64,000 nt of DNA from CALOCN01 sp942491735. GTDB taxonomy: Bacteria > Eisenbacteria > RBG-16-71-46 > JABDJR01. Position 1 is the stretch's first letter. Each line of letters begins with the position of its first letter. The position numbers and the translations under genes were made by a program. A model generated the notes under the pieces. That model saw only the letters and a list, made by a program, of their open reading frames with translations, made no database searches and had not been told where the DNA came from. The stretch spans positions 620,001 through 684,000 of the forward strand of contig CALOCN010000014.1 in the NCBI GenBank assembly GCA_942491735.1, written 5' to 3'. This document shows positions 41,606 through 51,100 of this stretch, in pieces.

Positions 41606-43437
41606 GCGCTCGACCCCACCCCTTCAGGGTTCTTGCCACGGCCGCGTTGCTGGGTACCGCGGTGGGGATTCCGGTCCTTCTCGCCATCCAGGTGTCCGGT
41701 TGCGCCCAGCATAGCGATGTCCAGGCCGGGGACCTCGAAACCCGGCTCACCCACGATGGGGAGGGCAAGGCCGGGCTGTTCTTTGCGTTGGACGGCGGCA
41801 GCGTTCTGTACACCAACGGCGTTCAGGTCATGACCGGGTCCACCCAGTTCCGGCGGGTGGAGCGGGTGTCGGTGGATGGGGGGGAGCCCACCATCATCAA
41901 GGCCGACTCCTCGGCCTTCCAGACCGTGGGCTGGTTTCCCGACGGCAAGAGCTTCCTGCTCAGCGCCGGTCAGGAAGATCATCTGGAGCGGATCGACCTC
42001 GAGGGCAATCTCATCGAGACCTATCCCCTGGAGAACATGGTCCGGGTCTTCGGGGTCGAGCCGGACGGGGTTTCCTTCCTGGTCCGGATGTTCAACGGTT
42101 CCACCTACGACCTGGGGGTCAAGTCCGCCGAAGGGGTGGTCACCCCGATCCTGGAGACCGACGAGTGGGAAGTCGAAGTCTGCAACGGTCCGGGCCGGGA
42201 CGAGGTTACGGTGAGCACCTTCGCGCTGCCCAGCGACGACACCAACCGGTTCCAGGTGTTCTCACGAACAACCGACGAATTGCGCGACCTCCCCCTGAGC
42301 CAATCCCGGGTCAGCGGCCCCTGCTGGTCCCCGGACGGCGGGCTCCTTGCCTACGGCGCCGAGGGCGAGGCCGGGATGGACCTCTGGCTCTACGATCCGA
42401 GCACGGATCAGGAAACGCGTCTGACCAGCGGCGCCGAGGACGAGGTGAGCCCACGCTGGTCCCCGGACGGCGAGACCCTCGCCTTCATCAAGAAGACCAC
42501 GTTCTCGAATATCTGGATCGCCGACAGCGAGACCCATGAAGCTCGCCAGCTCACCCATGGGGATGTGGTGGATTTCGAGGCCTGGCCTTCCCCGGATGGC
42601 TCCAACGTCGTATTCGTTCGGGAGACCCGGGAGGGTGGCGTCTCGCGCCTGACCCTCTGGCTGGTCACGGTCGGGAACGGGGAGACCCGGGAGATCCCGC
42701 TGCACGGCTACAAGCTGAGTCACGTGGGTCTACGTCCTTCCTGGTCACCCGACGGGGCGGAGGTCGCGATTTCCGCGGTCGACGACGAGGGGCAGGTCGA
42801 CATCTATCGGGTGGGACTCGACGGCGCCCCCCCGATGCAGGTCACCGTGGGATCCGGGATGGAAGCGTTTCCCAGTTGGTCCCCGGACGGGCGCACGATT
42901 CTCTTCACCCGGATCGAGAACGGTCAGTCCCAGGTCTGGTCGATTCCGGCCAACGGGGGGATAACCCGTCAACTGTCCTCCCGCGATGGGCTCAATGGTT
43001 GGGCCGTGTGGGCCAAGGACTCGGATCAGTTCGCCTATTTGAGTGTTCCCGAGGGGCAGGGATCGCAGACCTGGGTCACCTCCCTGAGTCGGCCCAAGGA
43101 GCAGACGCTGATCGCCGAATCCGGGAAGATCGTGGTGCCGGTGGCCTGGAGCGACGACACCGGTGAGATCATCCTGTGGCGCGAGGCCGACGAGGTGGTA
43201 CACCTGTGCGCGATCAAGCCGGACGGTTCGGGAGAGCGGGCCATTGCCCTGCAGGACAAGGAAACCAACGAGGGCTCCGCGTTCCGCTTCAAGCCGGGCG
43301 AAGAGGGGTATCGCAACCTGTGCTACGACGGGGACCGGTATACCTTCAGCCGCAGCCGGAGCGTGGGAGATATCTATCTGCTCCGGGTGAGCGACTTCGT
43401 CCGTCGCCAGCAGGGCTCGAACCCGGGGGCCGAATAG
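41602..43437 (+). CDS. Second PD40/TolB-like beta-propeller lipoprotein
   Basis: 611 residues, paralogous in architecture to the preceding gene. The signal peptide ends VSGC (Cys34). Blades include WFPDGKSFLLSAG, VEPDGVSFLVRMF, WSPDGGLLAYGAE, WSPDGETLAFIKK, PSPDGSNVVFVRE, WSPDGAEVAISAV, WSPDGRTILFTRI, WAKDSDQFAYLSV and WSDDTGEIILW. ATG 41602 has GGAGG nine bases upstream (within the previous gene) and overlaps its stop; the frame is open far upstream but out of phase with any signal peptide. The tandem pair probably forms a surface or periplasmic complex. The ligand is unknown. Confidence 0.85.
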   Translation: MSARPHPFRVLATAALLGTAVGIPVLLAIQVSGCAQHSDVQAGDLETRLTHDGEGKAGLFFALDGGSVLYTNGVQVMTGSTQFRRVERVSVDGGEPTIIKADSSAFQTVGWFPDGKSFLLSAGQEDHLERIDLEGNLIETYPLENMVRVFGVEPDGVSFLVRMFNGSTYDLGVKSAEGVVTPILETDEWEVEVCNGPGRDEVTVSTFALPSDDTNRFQVFSRTTDELRDLPLSQSRVSGPCWSPDGGLLAYGAEGEAGMDLWLYDPSTDQETRLTSGAEDEVSPRWSPDGETLAFIKKTTFSNIWIADSETHEARQLTHGDVVDFEAWPSPDGSNVVFVRETREGGVSRLTLWLVTVGNGETREIPLHGYKLSHVGLRPSWSPDGAEVAISAVDDEGQVDIYRVGLDGAPPMQVTVGSGMEAFPSWSPDGRTILFTRIENGQSQVWSIPANGGITRQLSSRDGLNGWAVWAKDSDQFAYLSVPEGQGSQTWVTSLSRPKEQTLIAESGKIVVPVAWSDDTGEIILWREADEVVHLCAIKPDGSGERAIALQDKETNEGSAFRFKPGEEGYRNLCYDGDRYTFSRSRSVGDIYLLRVSDFVRRQQGSNPGAE

Positions 43438-43829
43438 TGGGCCATCGGGTGGTACGCCTGCTTATCGTGCTTGGAATCGTGAGCTACCTTGCCGCGGGTG
43501 CGGCGTTTGCCGCGGGAGCGGCGTTTGCCGCGGGAGCGGCGTTTGCCGGGGGATCGGGGGCCAAGCAGTCCTCCGGGAGGAGCCCGGCGGTGCCCGGACT
43601 GGTCAAGGGGCCCCTTGTCCTCATGAAAGAGGTCGTGGTGTTCCAGGCCAAGCTGGAGCGCTCGGTACGTTCGGGGATGGTGAGGATGGGGGTCGGGGCG
43701 CTCACCGGTGCGGTACAATGGCTCCGGTCCTTGTCTCCGAAACCAAAGCCGGATCGAGGTCGCCTGGGAGCGGCCAGCCAGTCCGCCGGATCGATCGGGT
43801 TCACCCCGGCGGGAATTCGGGCCGGCTGA
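43437..43829 (+). CDS. Small secreted or membrane protein with an 18-bp repeat in its signal region
   Basis: 130 residues from GTG 43437, which shares one base with the previous stop (TAGTG). The N-terminus MGHRVVRLLIVLGIVSYLAAGAAF continues as three copies of AAGAAF encoded by a tandem 18-bp repeat, giving a long Ala/Gly/Phe hydrophobic region. The mature part is basic (VFQAKLERSVRSGMVRMGVGALTGAVQWLRSL). No family recognised. It is cotranscribed between the beta-propeller lipoproteins and the histidine kinase. The coding call rests on operon position and overlap, so it is moderate. Confidence 0.5.
   Translation: MGHRVVRLLIVLGIVSYLAAGAAFAAGAAFAAGAAFAGGSGAKQSSGRSPAVPGLVKGPLVLMKEVVVFQAKLERSVRSGMVRMGVGALTGAVQWLRSLSPKPKPDRGRLGAASQSAGSIGFTPAGIRAG
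43491..43544 (+). repeat. Three tandem 18-bp repeats
   Basis: Units at 43491-43508, 43509-43526 and 43527-43544, the last two identical (GCCGCGGGAGCGGCGTTT) and the first with one change. A partial fourth follows. They encode AAGAAF in the signal region; copy number could change by slippage without shifting the frame. Confidence 0.85.
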
Positions 43830-43884
43830 GGTTGCGGGGCGTGCCGGTTGCGCGCGATCCCCGAGCCCGAGCCTGGAATTGATC

Positions 43885-46281
43885 ATGCTCCGCCTCCCCT
43901 CGATTCGCTCCAAACTACTGGCCATTTTTCTCGTGGCCGGTGTCCTGCCGATCACGCTGGTCAGCCTGATCTCGTATCGCAATTCCCTGCGCGCGGTGGA
44001 ACACATGGTGGGGAATCGCACCTACCGTTTGGCACTCTCGGTCGAGGAAGAGCTCTCGAAGAAGCTGGCCAAGCAGGTCAACGATCGCCTGATCACCGAC
44101 AACGTTCCCCTGCAGGACTATCTGATCACCGTCTTCGACGACCCGCCCGAGAAGCACCACGGGGCAGCGGTCATCCTCACCGAGTACCTCAACGAACTGT
44201 TCGAGGAATACGGGGCCTACTACGACCAGGTCCTGATCGCGGATCAGCGCAAGAGCCTTCCCGTCTATGTGTTCAGCCGGACCGAGGGTGCGCGCAGCGT
44301 TCCCAACATGACCTTTCCGCGGACCCGGAATTCCACCACCGCCGAATCGGACCCGGTCGAAGTGGCCTTCGAGTTCGGCAAGGTGCTCTCCCAACTCGTG
44401 GAACTCGGCAAGGACTGGGAGGAACCCTCCGATGAGCCCCCGGACGAGAGTGCCGCGGACTCCACCAGGTCCGCGGACTATGTTCCTCCCGGTCTGGAGC
44501 CCGCCGCGCTGAGCAAACTCAATGAGAAACTGGCCAAGATCATGTCGGGCGAGCAGGACGAGGCGATCCAGGTGAGCTTGATGTCATCCCCCCAACCCGC
44601 GGTGGTTCGCCAACTCCAGGAGGGGGACCTCTCACCGGAGAATATCGCCGCCGCCAAGTCGGGTCGTGGGCTCGAGCGGGGTGAGTTCAGGCTGTTCACC
44701 GACCGTTCCGGTGCCGGGGGATCCCGGGTGCTGCGGCTGGTGCGTCCGGTCTACTCCGTGGACGATCCGGATCGACAGGTCGGCACCATCGTGGGTACCT
44801 TCCGCGGGAACTATATCTTTCCGGACGATCTCGGCACGCGACGTTTCGGTGAGGCGGGCGAACTCAGCGTGGTCGACGTGAAGACCGGGGAACTGCTCTT
44901 CCACACCAACCCCACCGATATAGGGAAGCCGCTGGGACGCACCGACCCCCGGCTTCTCGAAGCGCTCGATGCGGAGATGGATCGCTCCCCGGACGGGGTC
45001 ATCGAAGCACCGTTTACCAAGGTGGCGGGTGAGAGCGGCATACGCCTCGCCTCGGCCATTCCCCTCAGCACCATGCCCTGGGGGGTGATCGCCACCGCCC
45101 TGCCCAAGGAGTTCGAGGGGGAGACCCGGCGGGCCGGGCTCTACAACCTGCTGGTGGCGTCGCTGGCCCTGCTCGTGGCCGGGACCGTCCTGCTCTTCGC
45201 TTCGGGCCGGATATCCCACTCCCTCCAGATCCTGACCCGGGGAGCGCGTGAGATCGCGGCCGGGAACCTGAACCACGAGATCACCGTTCAGACCCACGAC
45301 GAGATCGAGACCCTCGGTGAGACCTTCAACATGATGACCGCATCCCTGCGCGAGAGCATTGCCCTGCGTGAGAAGGCGGCCGAGGAACTCGCCGATCTCA
45401 ACCGGATGCTCGAGGACCGGGTGGAGGAACGTACCCACGAACTGCGCTCGGTGAACCGCGCCCTCAATGACGCCAACCGCGAGTTGACCGAATTGGACCG
45501 GCTCAAGACGAATTTCCTCCACACCGTCTCCCACGAGCTGCGCACGCCGCTGACCTCGATTACCGCCTTCTCCGAGATCCTTCTCGACGAAACGGACGAG
45601 CTCAACGTCCCCACCGAGGTGACCCGGTTCCTGGGCATCATCCATACGGAGAGCGAGCGGCTGGGGCGTCTCATCAAGAACCTGCTCGACCTGGCCCGCA
45701 TCGAGTCCGGGCGTATCCAGTGGGCGGTGGACCGGTTCCGGGCGGGTGAGGTGATCCAGTCCGCGCTGGACGGATTGCTGCCGGTGTTCGCGGAGAAGGA
45801 CATCGTGGTCGCGACCGACATCCGCTGTGCCGGGGCAATGATCGAGGCGGACCGGGACCGGGTCCAGCAGGTCATTGCGAACCTGCTGGAGAACGCGGTC
45901 AAGTTCAGTTCCAAGGGGGCCAACCTCTGGCTGGACTGCGCCGAGCAGACCCGCTCGCACGGCTCCCTCAACGGCGACGAGGAGCGCCGGTGGGTGCGGG
46001 TCTCGGTGCGGGACGAGGGCCCGGGGATCCCCAAGGACTCCATCGAGAGGATCTTCGAGCGGTTCCACCAGGTGGACAACTCGGAAACCCGGGCGGCAGG
46101 GGGGACAGGGTTGGGGCTGGCCATCAGCAAGGAGATCATCGAACATCACCAGGGACACATCTGGGCGGAGAGCCGGGTCGGTGAAGGCACCACCTTCCAC
46201 TTCACCCTACCCATTGCGGCGGCGGCGCCAGCCCCCGAGGGAGCCGGAGCAACACCGGCGGAGGAAGAGAAGCATGCCTAA
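43885..46281 (+). CDS. Membrane sensor histidine kinase
   Basis: 798 residues. TM1 about 10-31, a large extracytoplasmic sensor (about 33-418; Cache-like end with DVKTGELLFHTNPTDIGKPLG), TM2 about 420-442, HAMP (443-495), a coiled coil, HisKA with the phospho-acceptor His550 in HTVSHELRTPLTSI, and HATPase_c with N box LLENAVKFS, DEGPGIPKDS, and GGTGLGLAISK. The stop lies eight bases inside the receiver gene, coupling the two. ATG 43885 was chosen as the first start before TM1. The sensor domain is exceptionally long and carries an acidic Ser/Pro/Asp insert near residues 175-200. Ligand unknown. Confidence 0.93.
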   Translation: MLRLPSIRSKLLAIFLVAGVLPITLVSLISYRNSLRAVEHMVGNRTYRLALSVEEELSKKLAKQVNDRLITDNVPLQDYLITVFDDPPEKHHGAAVILTEYLNELFEEYGAYYDQVLIADQRKSLPVYVFSRTEGARSVPNMTFPRTRNSTTAESDPVEVAFEFGKVLSQLVELGKDWEEPSDEPPDESAADSTRSADYVPPGLEPAALSKLNEKLAKIMSGEQDEAIQVSLMSSPQPAVVRQLQEGDLSPENIAAAKSGRGLERGEFRLFTDRSGAGGSRVLRLVRPVYSVDDPDRQVGTIVGTFRGNYIFPDDLGTRRFGEAGELSVVDVKTGELLFHTNPTDIGKPLGRTDPRLLEALDAEMDRSPDGVIEAPFTKVAGESGIRLASAIPLSTMPWGVIATALPKEFEGETRRAGLYNLLVASLALLVAGTVLLFASGRISHSLQILTRGAREIAAGNLNHEITVQTHDEIETLGETFNMMTASLRESIALREKAAEELADLNRMLEDRVEERTHELRSVNRALNDANRELTELDRLKTNFLHTVSHELRTPLTSITAFSEILLDETDELNVPTEVTRFLGIIHTESERLGRLIKNLLDLARIESGRIQWAVDRFRAGEVIQSALDGLLPVFAEKDIVVATDIRCAGAMIEADRDRVQQVIANLLENAVKFSSKGANLWLDCAEQTRSHGSLNGDEERRWVRVSVRDEGPGIPKDSIERIFERFHQVDNSETRAAGGTGLGLAISKEIIEHHQGHIWAESRVGEGTTFHFTLPIAAAAPAPEGAGATPAEEEKHA

Positions 46282-46654
46282 GAAGGTGTTGGTGTGTGAC
46301 GACGAGCCCTACATCGTCGAGTCCGTGTCGTACGTGGTACGCAAGGCGGGGTTCGAGGTCGTCGTGGCCGAGGATGGGAAGGCGGCGCTCGAAACCGCAC
46401 AGCGCGAGAAGCCGGATATGATCTTTCTCGACATCATGATGCCTCATTTGTCGGGATACGAAGTGTGTCGGAGCCTCAAGGGGAATCCGGGATCCAAGGA
46501 CACGTATATCGTCATGTTGACCGCGCGCGGCCAGGAAGAGGACGAGCGTCAGGCCCTGGAATGCGGTGCCAACGAGTTCATGACCAAACCCTTCAGCCCG
46601 CGCAAGATGAAGGCCAAACTGCTGGAGATTCTGGGGCAGCCGGATGAGGTGTGA
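46274..46654 (+). CDS. Single-domain response regulator (receiver only)
   Basis: 126 residues, CheY-like. Acidic pocket CDDEP, phosphorylation site Asp53 (MIFLDIMMP), Thr83 (MLTAR) and Lys105 (TKPFSP) are all present. No output domain, so it must act by protein contact, possibly on the GAF phosphatase or the sigma54 activator. It overlaps the kinase gene by eight bases and has GAGGAAGAG upstream. Confidence 0.95.
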   Translation: MPKKVLVCDDEPYIVESVSYVVRKAGFEVVVAEDGKAALETAQREKPDMIFLDIMMPHLSGYEVCRSLKGNPGSKDTYIVMLTARGQEEDERQALECGANEFMTKPFSPRKMKAKLLEILGQPDEV

Positions 46655-46731
46655 GGCAACCCGGGCAGCCAGGATTCGTATGAGGGGTCGGAGGATCGCG
46701 TCTCCCACGGTGGGAGTGCGGGGGGTTTCCC

Positions 46732-48006
46732 ATGGGACGGGTGATGGATACGTCGCGAGTACGCATTGATAGTCTGACCGCGCAGCTGTTGGAGTGCTAC
46801 GAGGAGCTGGATCTCGTGCATCGGCTCTCGCGGGATCTCATGTCCACCCTGGACGCAGCCAAGAGCGCGGGGCTGGTCCTGGACGAGGCCCACGAGATCT
46901 TCGAGGCCGAGCTGGGCTGCGTGATTCCCGCGCCGGGCGCGCATCCGGCCTTTCCGGCCCTGCGGGTCAACGTGAACCAGGACCGGGTCGACACGCTCTG
47001 CCACGCGGTGCTGGGGGATCTCTTTGCCAACGGCAAGTCCCGGATCCTCAACAACGTGGCCGGTGAGTACGGGGTTCCGGGAGAGGGTCTGCCCCGTTCC
47101 GTGATGTGCGCGGTCCTGCGCACGGAGACGGAGGTGCTGGGGGCGCTCTGCGTGGGACGCAACCGGGACTTCACCGCGGGGGAGCTGAAGCTCGCCAACA
47201 CCCTCGCTTCCCAGGCCGCCATCTCCATCGAGAATTCGCGACTGCACGAGCAACGCCTCGAGGAGCAACAGCAGGTCATTCGCCTCCAGGAGGAGCTTCG
47301 ACTGGCCCGGGAAATCCAGACGCGGCTGCTGCCGTCACAGGTCCCGGAGATCCACGGGTACGACCTGGCCGGACGCAGCATCCCCGCCCAGAGCGTGGGG
47401 GGCGACTACTTCGATCTCATCCGGGCGGACAACGGCTGTCTTGCCGTGTGCCTGGGGGATGTCTCGGGCAAGGGGCTTCCGGCGGCCATCCTCATGTCGA
47501 ACCTCCAGGCGTCCATCCGTGGACAGACCCTGATGCAGGCTTCCCCTCGGGATTGCCTTTCCCGGTCCAACCGTCTTCTTTACCAGAGCACGGCCATCGA
47601 GAAGTTCGCGACCTGCTTCTACGGGATCCTCGACCCGGTGGAGCACCGCCTCTGCTACTCCAATGCGGGGCACGACCATCCCATCCTGCAGAACGGCGAG
47701 ACCCCGCATCGCACGCTCGAGCGGGGGGGGTTGGTCCTGGGCATCATGGAGGATGTGGCCTTCGACGAGGAGAGCATCGCCATCGAGCCCGGTTCCACCC
47801 TGCTCATCTACTCGGACGGCATCATCGATGCGGTCAACGCCCGGGACGAGGAATTCGGGATCGATCGCCTGCTCACCTCGTTCCGGAGCTATGGGGGGAT
47901 TCCGGCCGAGGAGATCGTGGATCGGCTCATGACCGAGGTCAACGACTTCGCGGCGGGCACCCCCCAGGCCGACGACATGACCCTGGTCGTGCTCAGGCGC
48001 CCTTAA
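46732..48006 (+). CDS. GAF-SpoIIE (PP2C-type) serine phosphatase
   Basis: 424 residues. N-terminal helix LLECYEELDLVHRLS (19-33) matches that of the sigma54 activator, followed by a GAF-like domain (about 40-170), a coiled coil (170-198) and a PP2C/SpoIIE catalytic domain: LPSQVPEIHGYDLAG, GGDYFD (223-228), GDVSGKGLPAA, YSNAGHDHP, DGIIDAVN and the end ADDMTLVVLRR. Such phosphatases dephosphorylate STAS anti-anti-sigma proteins in partner-switching cascades (RsbU type). No RsbV or RsbW homologue is in the window. ATG 46744 is a second possible start. Confidence 0.92.
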   Translation: MGRVMDTSRVRIDSLTAQLLECYEELDLVHRLSRDLMSTLDAAKSAGLVLDEAHEIFEAELGCVIPAPGAHPAFPALRVNVNQDRVDTLCHAVLGDLFANGKSRILNNVAGEYGVPGEGLPRSVMCAVLRTETEVLGALCVGRNRDFTAGELKLANTLASQAAISIENSRLHEQRLEEQQQVIRLQEELRLAREIQTRLLPSQVPEIHGYDLAGRSIPAQSVGGDYFDLIRADNGCLAVCLGDVSGKGLPAAILMSNLQASIRGQTLMQASPRDCLSRSNRLLYQSTAIEKFATCFYGILDPVEHRLCYSNAGHDHPILQNGETPHRTLERGGLVLGIMEDVAFDEESIAIEPGSTLLIYSDGIIDAVNARDEEFGIDRLLTSFRSYGGIPAEEIVDRLMTEVNDFAAGTPQADDMTLVVLRRP

Positions 48007-48064
48007 CCTGCTGTTTCGTATTGTGTTGAGGGAATTGTCCCGCCAAACCCACGCATCGCCTGTC

Positions 48065-48073
48065 TGGTATACT
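48065..48073 (+). promoter_or_regulatory. Extended -10 promoter before the ASH-repeat protein gene
   Basis: TGGTATACT (TGn plus TATACT) 46 bases before the GTG start. No -35 at the right distance, as often seen with extended -10 sites. Confidence 0.5.
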
Positions 48074-48118
48074 TGAACGTTCCTTTGCGCTGAACCCCTT
48101 ACCTCCAGGCGAGTCCTC

Positions 48119-51100
48119 GTGAACCCACTGCCATCCCCGATCTCCATCCGGCGCGTGGCGCTCGCGGTGGGACTGGTGCTGTCCCTGGCCGGACTCTCCT
48201 GCGAGACCACGCCCACCTCGACCGCCCCCGAGCCCGCCTGCGCCTCCGTGCCCGGAGCCCTCGATTTCGGATCGGTCGCTCTCGGGAACGCGGTCACGCG
48301 GAGCGCGACCCTGCGCAACGAGACTGCGGGTCCGGTCACCGGGACGGTGAGCATGGAGTCGCCCGGGGAGGATCTCCCCGGTACCGCAGGTGGGGAGGCT
48401 TCGTTCCAGTTGATTGCCGGAGGCGGTGACTACACCCTGGAACCGGGCGCCGAGCGGGTGCTCACCGTGCGCTTTGCCCCCGGAAGCCGTGGAGAGCACA
48501 GCTCCCGGGTCCTGACCGGGTCCGCTTGCGCGGATGTCTCCCTTACCGGCTCCGGCTCGGCCGGCCCCGAATGTGTGCTGGAGCCCGCGTCCCTGGATTT
48601 CGGGCTGGTCACTCCGGGGAGCTCTGCCGAAGGGGTGATCGTGCTGTCCAACCGCGGCGGTGGGGTGCTCACCGGGTCGGTCGTCCTCCCGGACTCGTGC
48701 GACGTGTTTTCCCTGGTTTCCGGCGGTGGTGCGTACAGCCTGGGAACCGGCGAATCACGCACGATCCGGATCCGGTATTCCCCGCTCGGCGCCGGGGCGG
48801 CCGTCTGTGAACTCGTGACCGGGTCCGGGGCTTGTCCCACCGCGGGACTCTCGGGGAGCGCCGCCACTCCCGCCGGGTGCGGCGTGACTCCGGGTGCCCT
48901 GGACTTCGGCACGGTTCCCCTGGGGAACAACGCGGACCGGACCTTTTCCATTACCAACGTCGGCGGGAGTGTGCTCACCGGAACGGTCGGCTCCCCCTGC
49001 CCCGAGTTCCATGTCCTGGCCGGCGGAGGGGCCTACAGCCTGGCTCCGGGGCGCAGTCACACGGTCTCGGTCCGGTTCACCCCGTCGAGGTCCGGTTCGC
49101 ACGGCTGCCAACTGGATGTGGGAAGCGCCTGCGTTCCGGTTGCCATGACCGGGATCGGATCCGAGCCCCCGGTCTGCGTCGTGGAGCCGGGTCAACTCAA
49201 CTTCCCTCCGGTGGCGGTCGGATCCTCCCGCGATATCAGCGTGACCCTGACCAACGGTGGCGGCGGCACCCTCACCGGCAGCGTGGCCGCATCCTGTGGT
49301 CCGTTCTCCGTGGTGGCCGGAGGGGGTAGCTACTCGCTGGGCGCCGGGGCATCCCGGGTGATCACCCTTCGGTTTGCCCCCACCCAACCGGGTGACGCCG
49401 CCTGTGACCTGGACCTGGGGGGCGCCTGTCAGGATCTCCCCATGACCGGACGGGGGACCGCGGCCGAAACCTGTACCCTGAACCCTTCCAATCTCGATTT
49501 CGGGGAGATCACGGTGGGTGAATCGGCCGAGCGCACGTTCACCCTGACCCATTCCGGCAGTGGAACGCTCACCGGATCCATCGCGGTGTCCTGCGATGCG
49601 TTCAGCATCGTCTCCGGAGGAGGGGACTACAGCCTGGCCTCCGGGGCCAGCCGCGTGGTCACGGTCCGCTTCTCCCCCACGGTGGCCGGTGCGCGCTCGT
49701 GCACCATCGACACCGGAACCGGGTGTCGCAACGTGACCGCCTTCGGCACCGGCATCCAGGTCGGAGGCTGCTCGGTCAGCCCCACCGCGATCAACTTCGG
49801 TCTGGTTTCCGTGGACAGTTCGGCCACACGGTCCTTCACCCTGACCAATACGGGAGCGAGTCCGGTGTCGGGGGTCGTCCAGGAGAATTGCGATGCGGTG
49901 AGCCTCTCCAGCGGAGGTGGGGCCTACACCCTGGCTTCCGGGGCATCCCGCTCGGTCGCGGTGGTGTTCGCGCCCAACCAGTCCGGCGATGTGACATGCC
50001 TGATCGATACCGGCCTGCCCTGCGCCAACGTCACCGTGCGTGGATCGGGGGCCCTCGAGGCCGGGTGCCGGATCGCGCCCATACGCCTGGATTACGGAAG
50101 CCTCACCGTGGGGGAGACCCGGGACCTCGGGTTTACCCTGTTCAATGACGGGGTGGAGGTTCTGAGCGGCGTCATCGCGGCCGACTGCGATGCGTTTACC
50201 GTGGTGTCGGGCGGGGGCAGCTACTCGCTGGCCCCGGGGCTCGAGCGGGAGGTCACGGTGCGATTCTCGCCGACCTCGGCCGGGTCCTTCGACTGCCAGA
50301 TCACTGCCGGTCCCGACTGCGACCCGGTCCCGGTGACGGGGTCCGGGGAACTGCCTCCCACCTGTGGGGTCGAGCCCGCGTCCATCGATTTCGGTTCGGT
50401 GCGCCTGGGGAGCAGCAGACAGCGGACAACCACCGTGACCAATGTGGGGGGCGGTGTCCTTACCGGTACGGTGAGCCTGGAGTGTGACGGCTTCCGCATC
50501 GTGTCCGGAGGGGGGGACTACGCCCTGGGAGCCGGCGAGTCGGTCACGGTGACCCTGGCCTTTGAGCCGGACGCCGAAGGGGTGGCGGCGTGTGAGCTCC
50601 TCACCGGGACCGATTGTTCCGCGGTTTCCCTGCAGGGAACGGGAACCGCCGCGACCGCGTGTACCGTGGATCCGTTGGACCTGGAGTTCGGCGTGGTGGA
50701 AGTCGGTGAATCCAGGGATCTGGAGTTCAGCCTGACCAACACCGGTGGAGGCAACCTGACCGGAACCGTTTCCCTGGACTGCGAGGACTATTCCCTGGTC
50801 GGTGGTGGCGGGGACTATGACCTCGGCTCCGGGGAGAGTCGGACCGTTACGGTGCGGTTCACGCCGACCACGGAAGGGGCGTCCGTCTGCACGGTGCAAA
50901 CCGGTGCGCAGTGCGAGGAGGTGGCCATGACCGGGACCGGGAGCGAGGCGCCGGTTTGTCTGGTCTCGCCCTCCACCCTGGACTTCGGCAGCGTCACCCT
51001 GGGACAGAGCAAGGATCTCTCGCTGACTCTCGCCAATACCGGGGGCGGCTTCCTGGAGGGGACGATCACCGAGAGCTGTCCGGACTTTGCCGTGGTCAGC

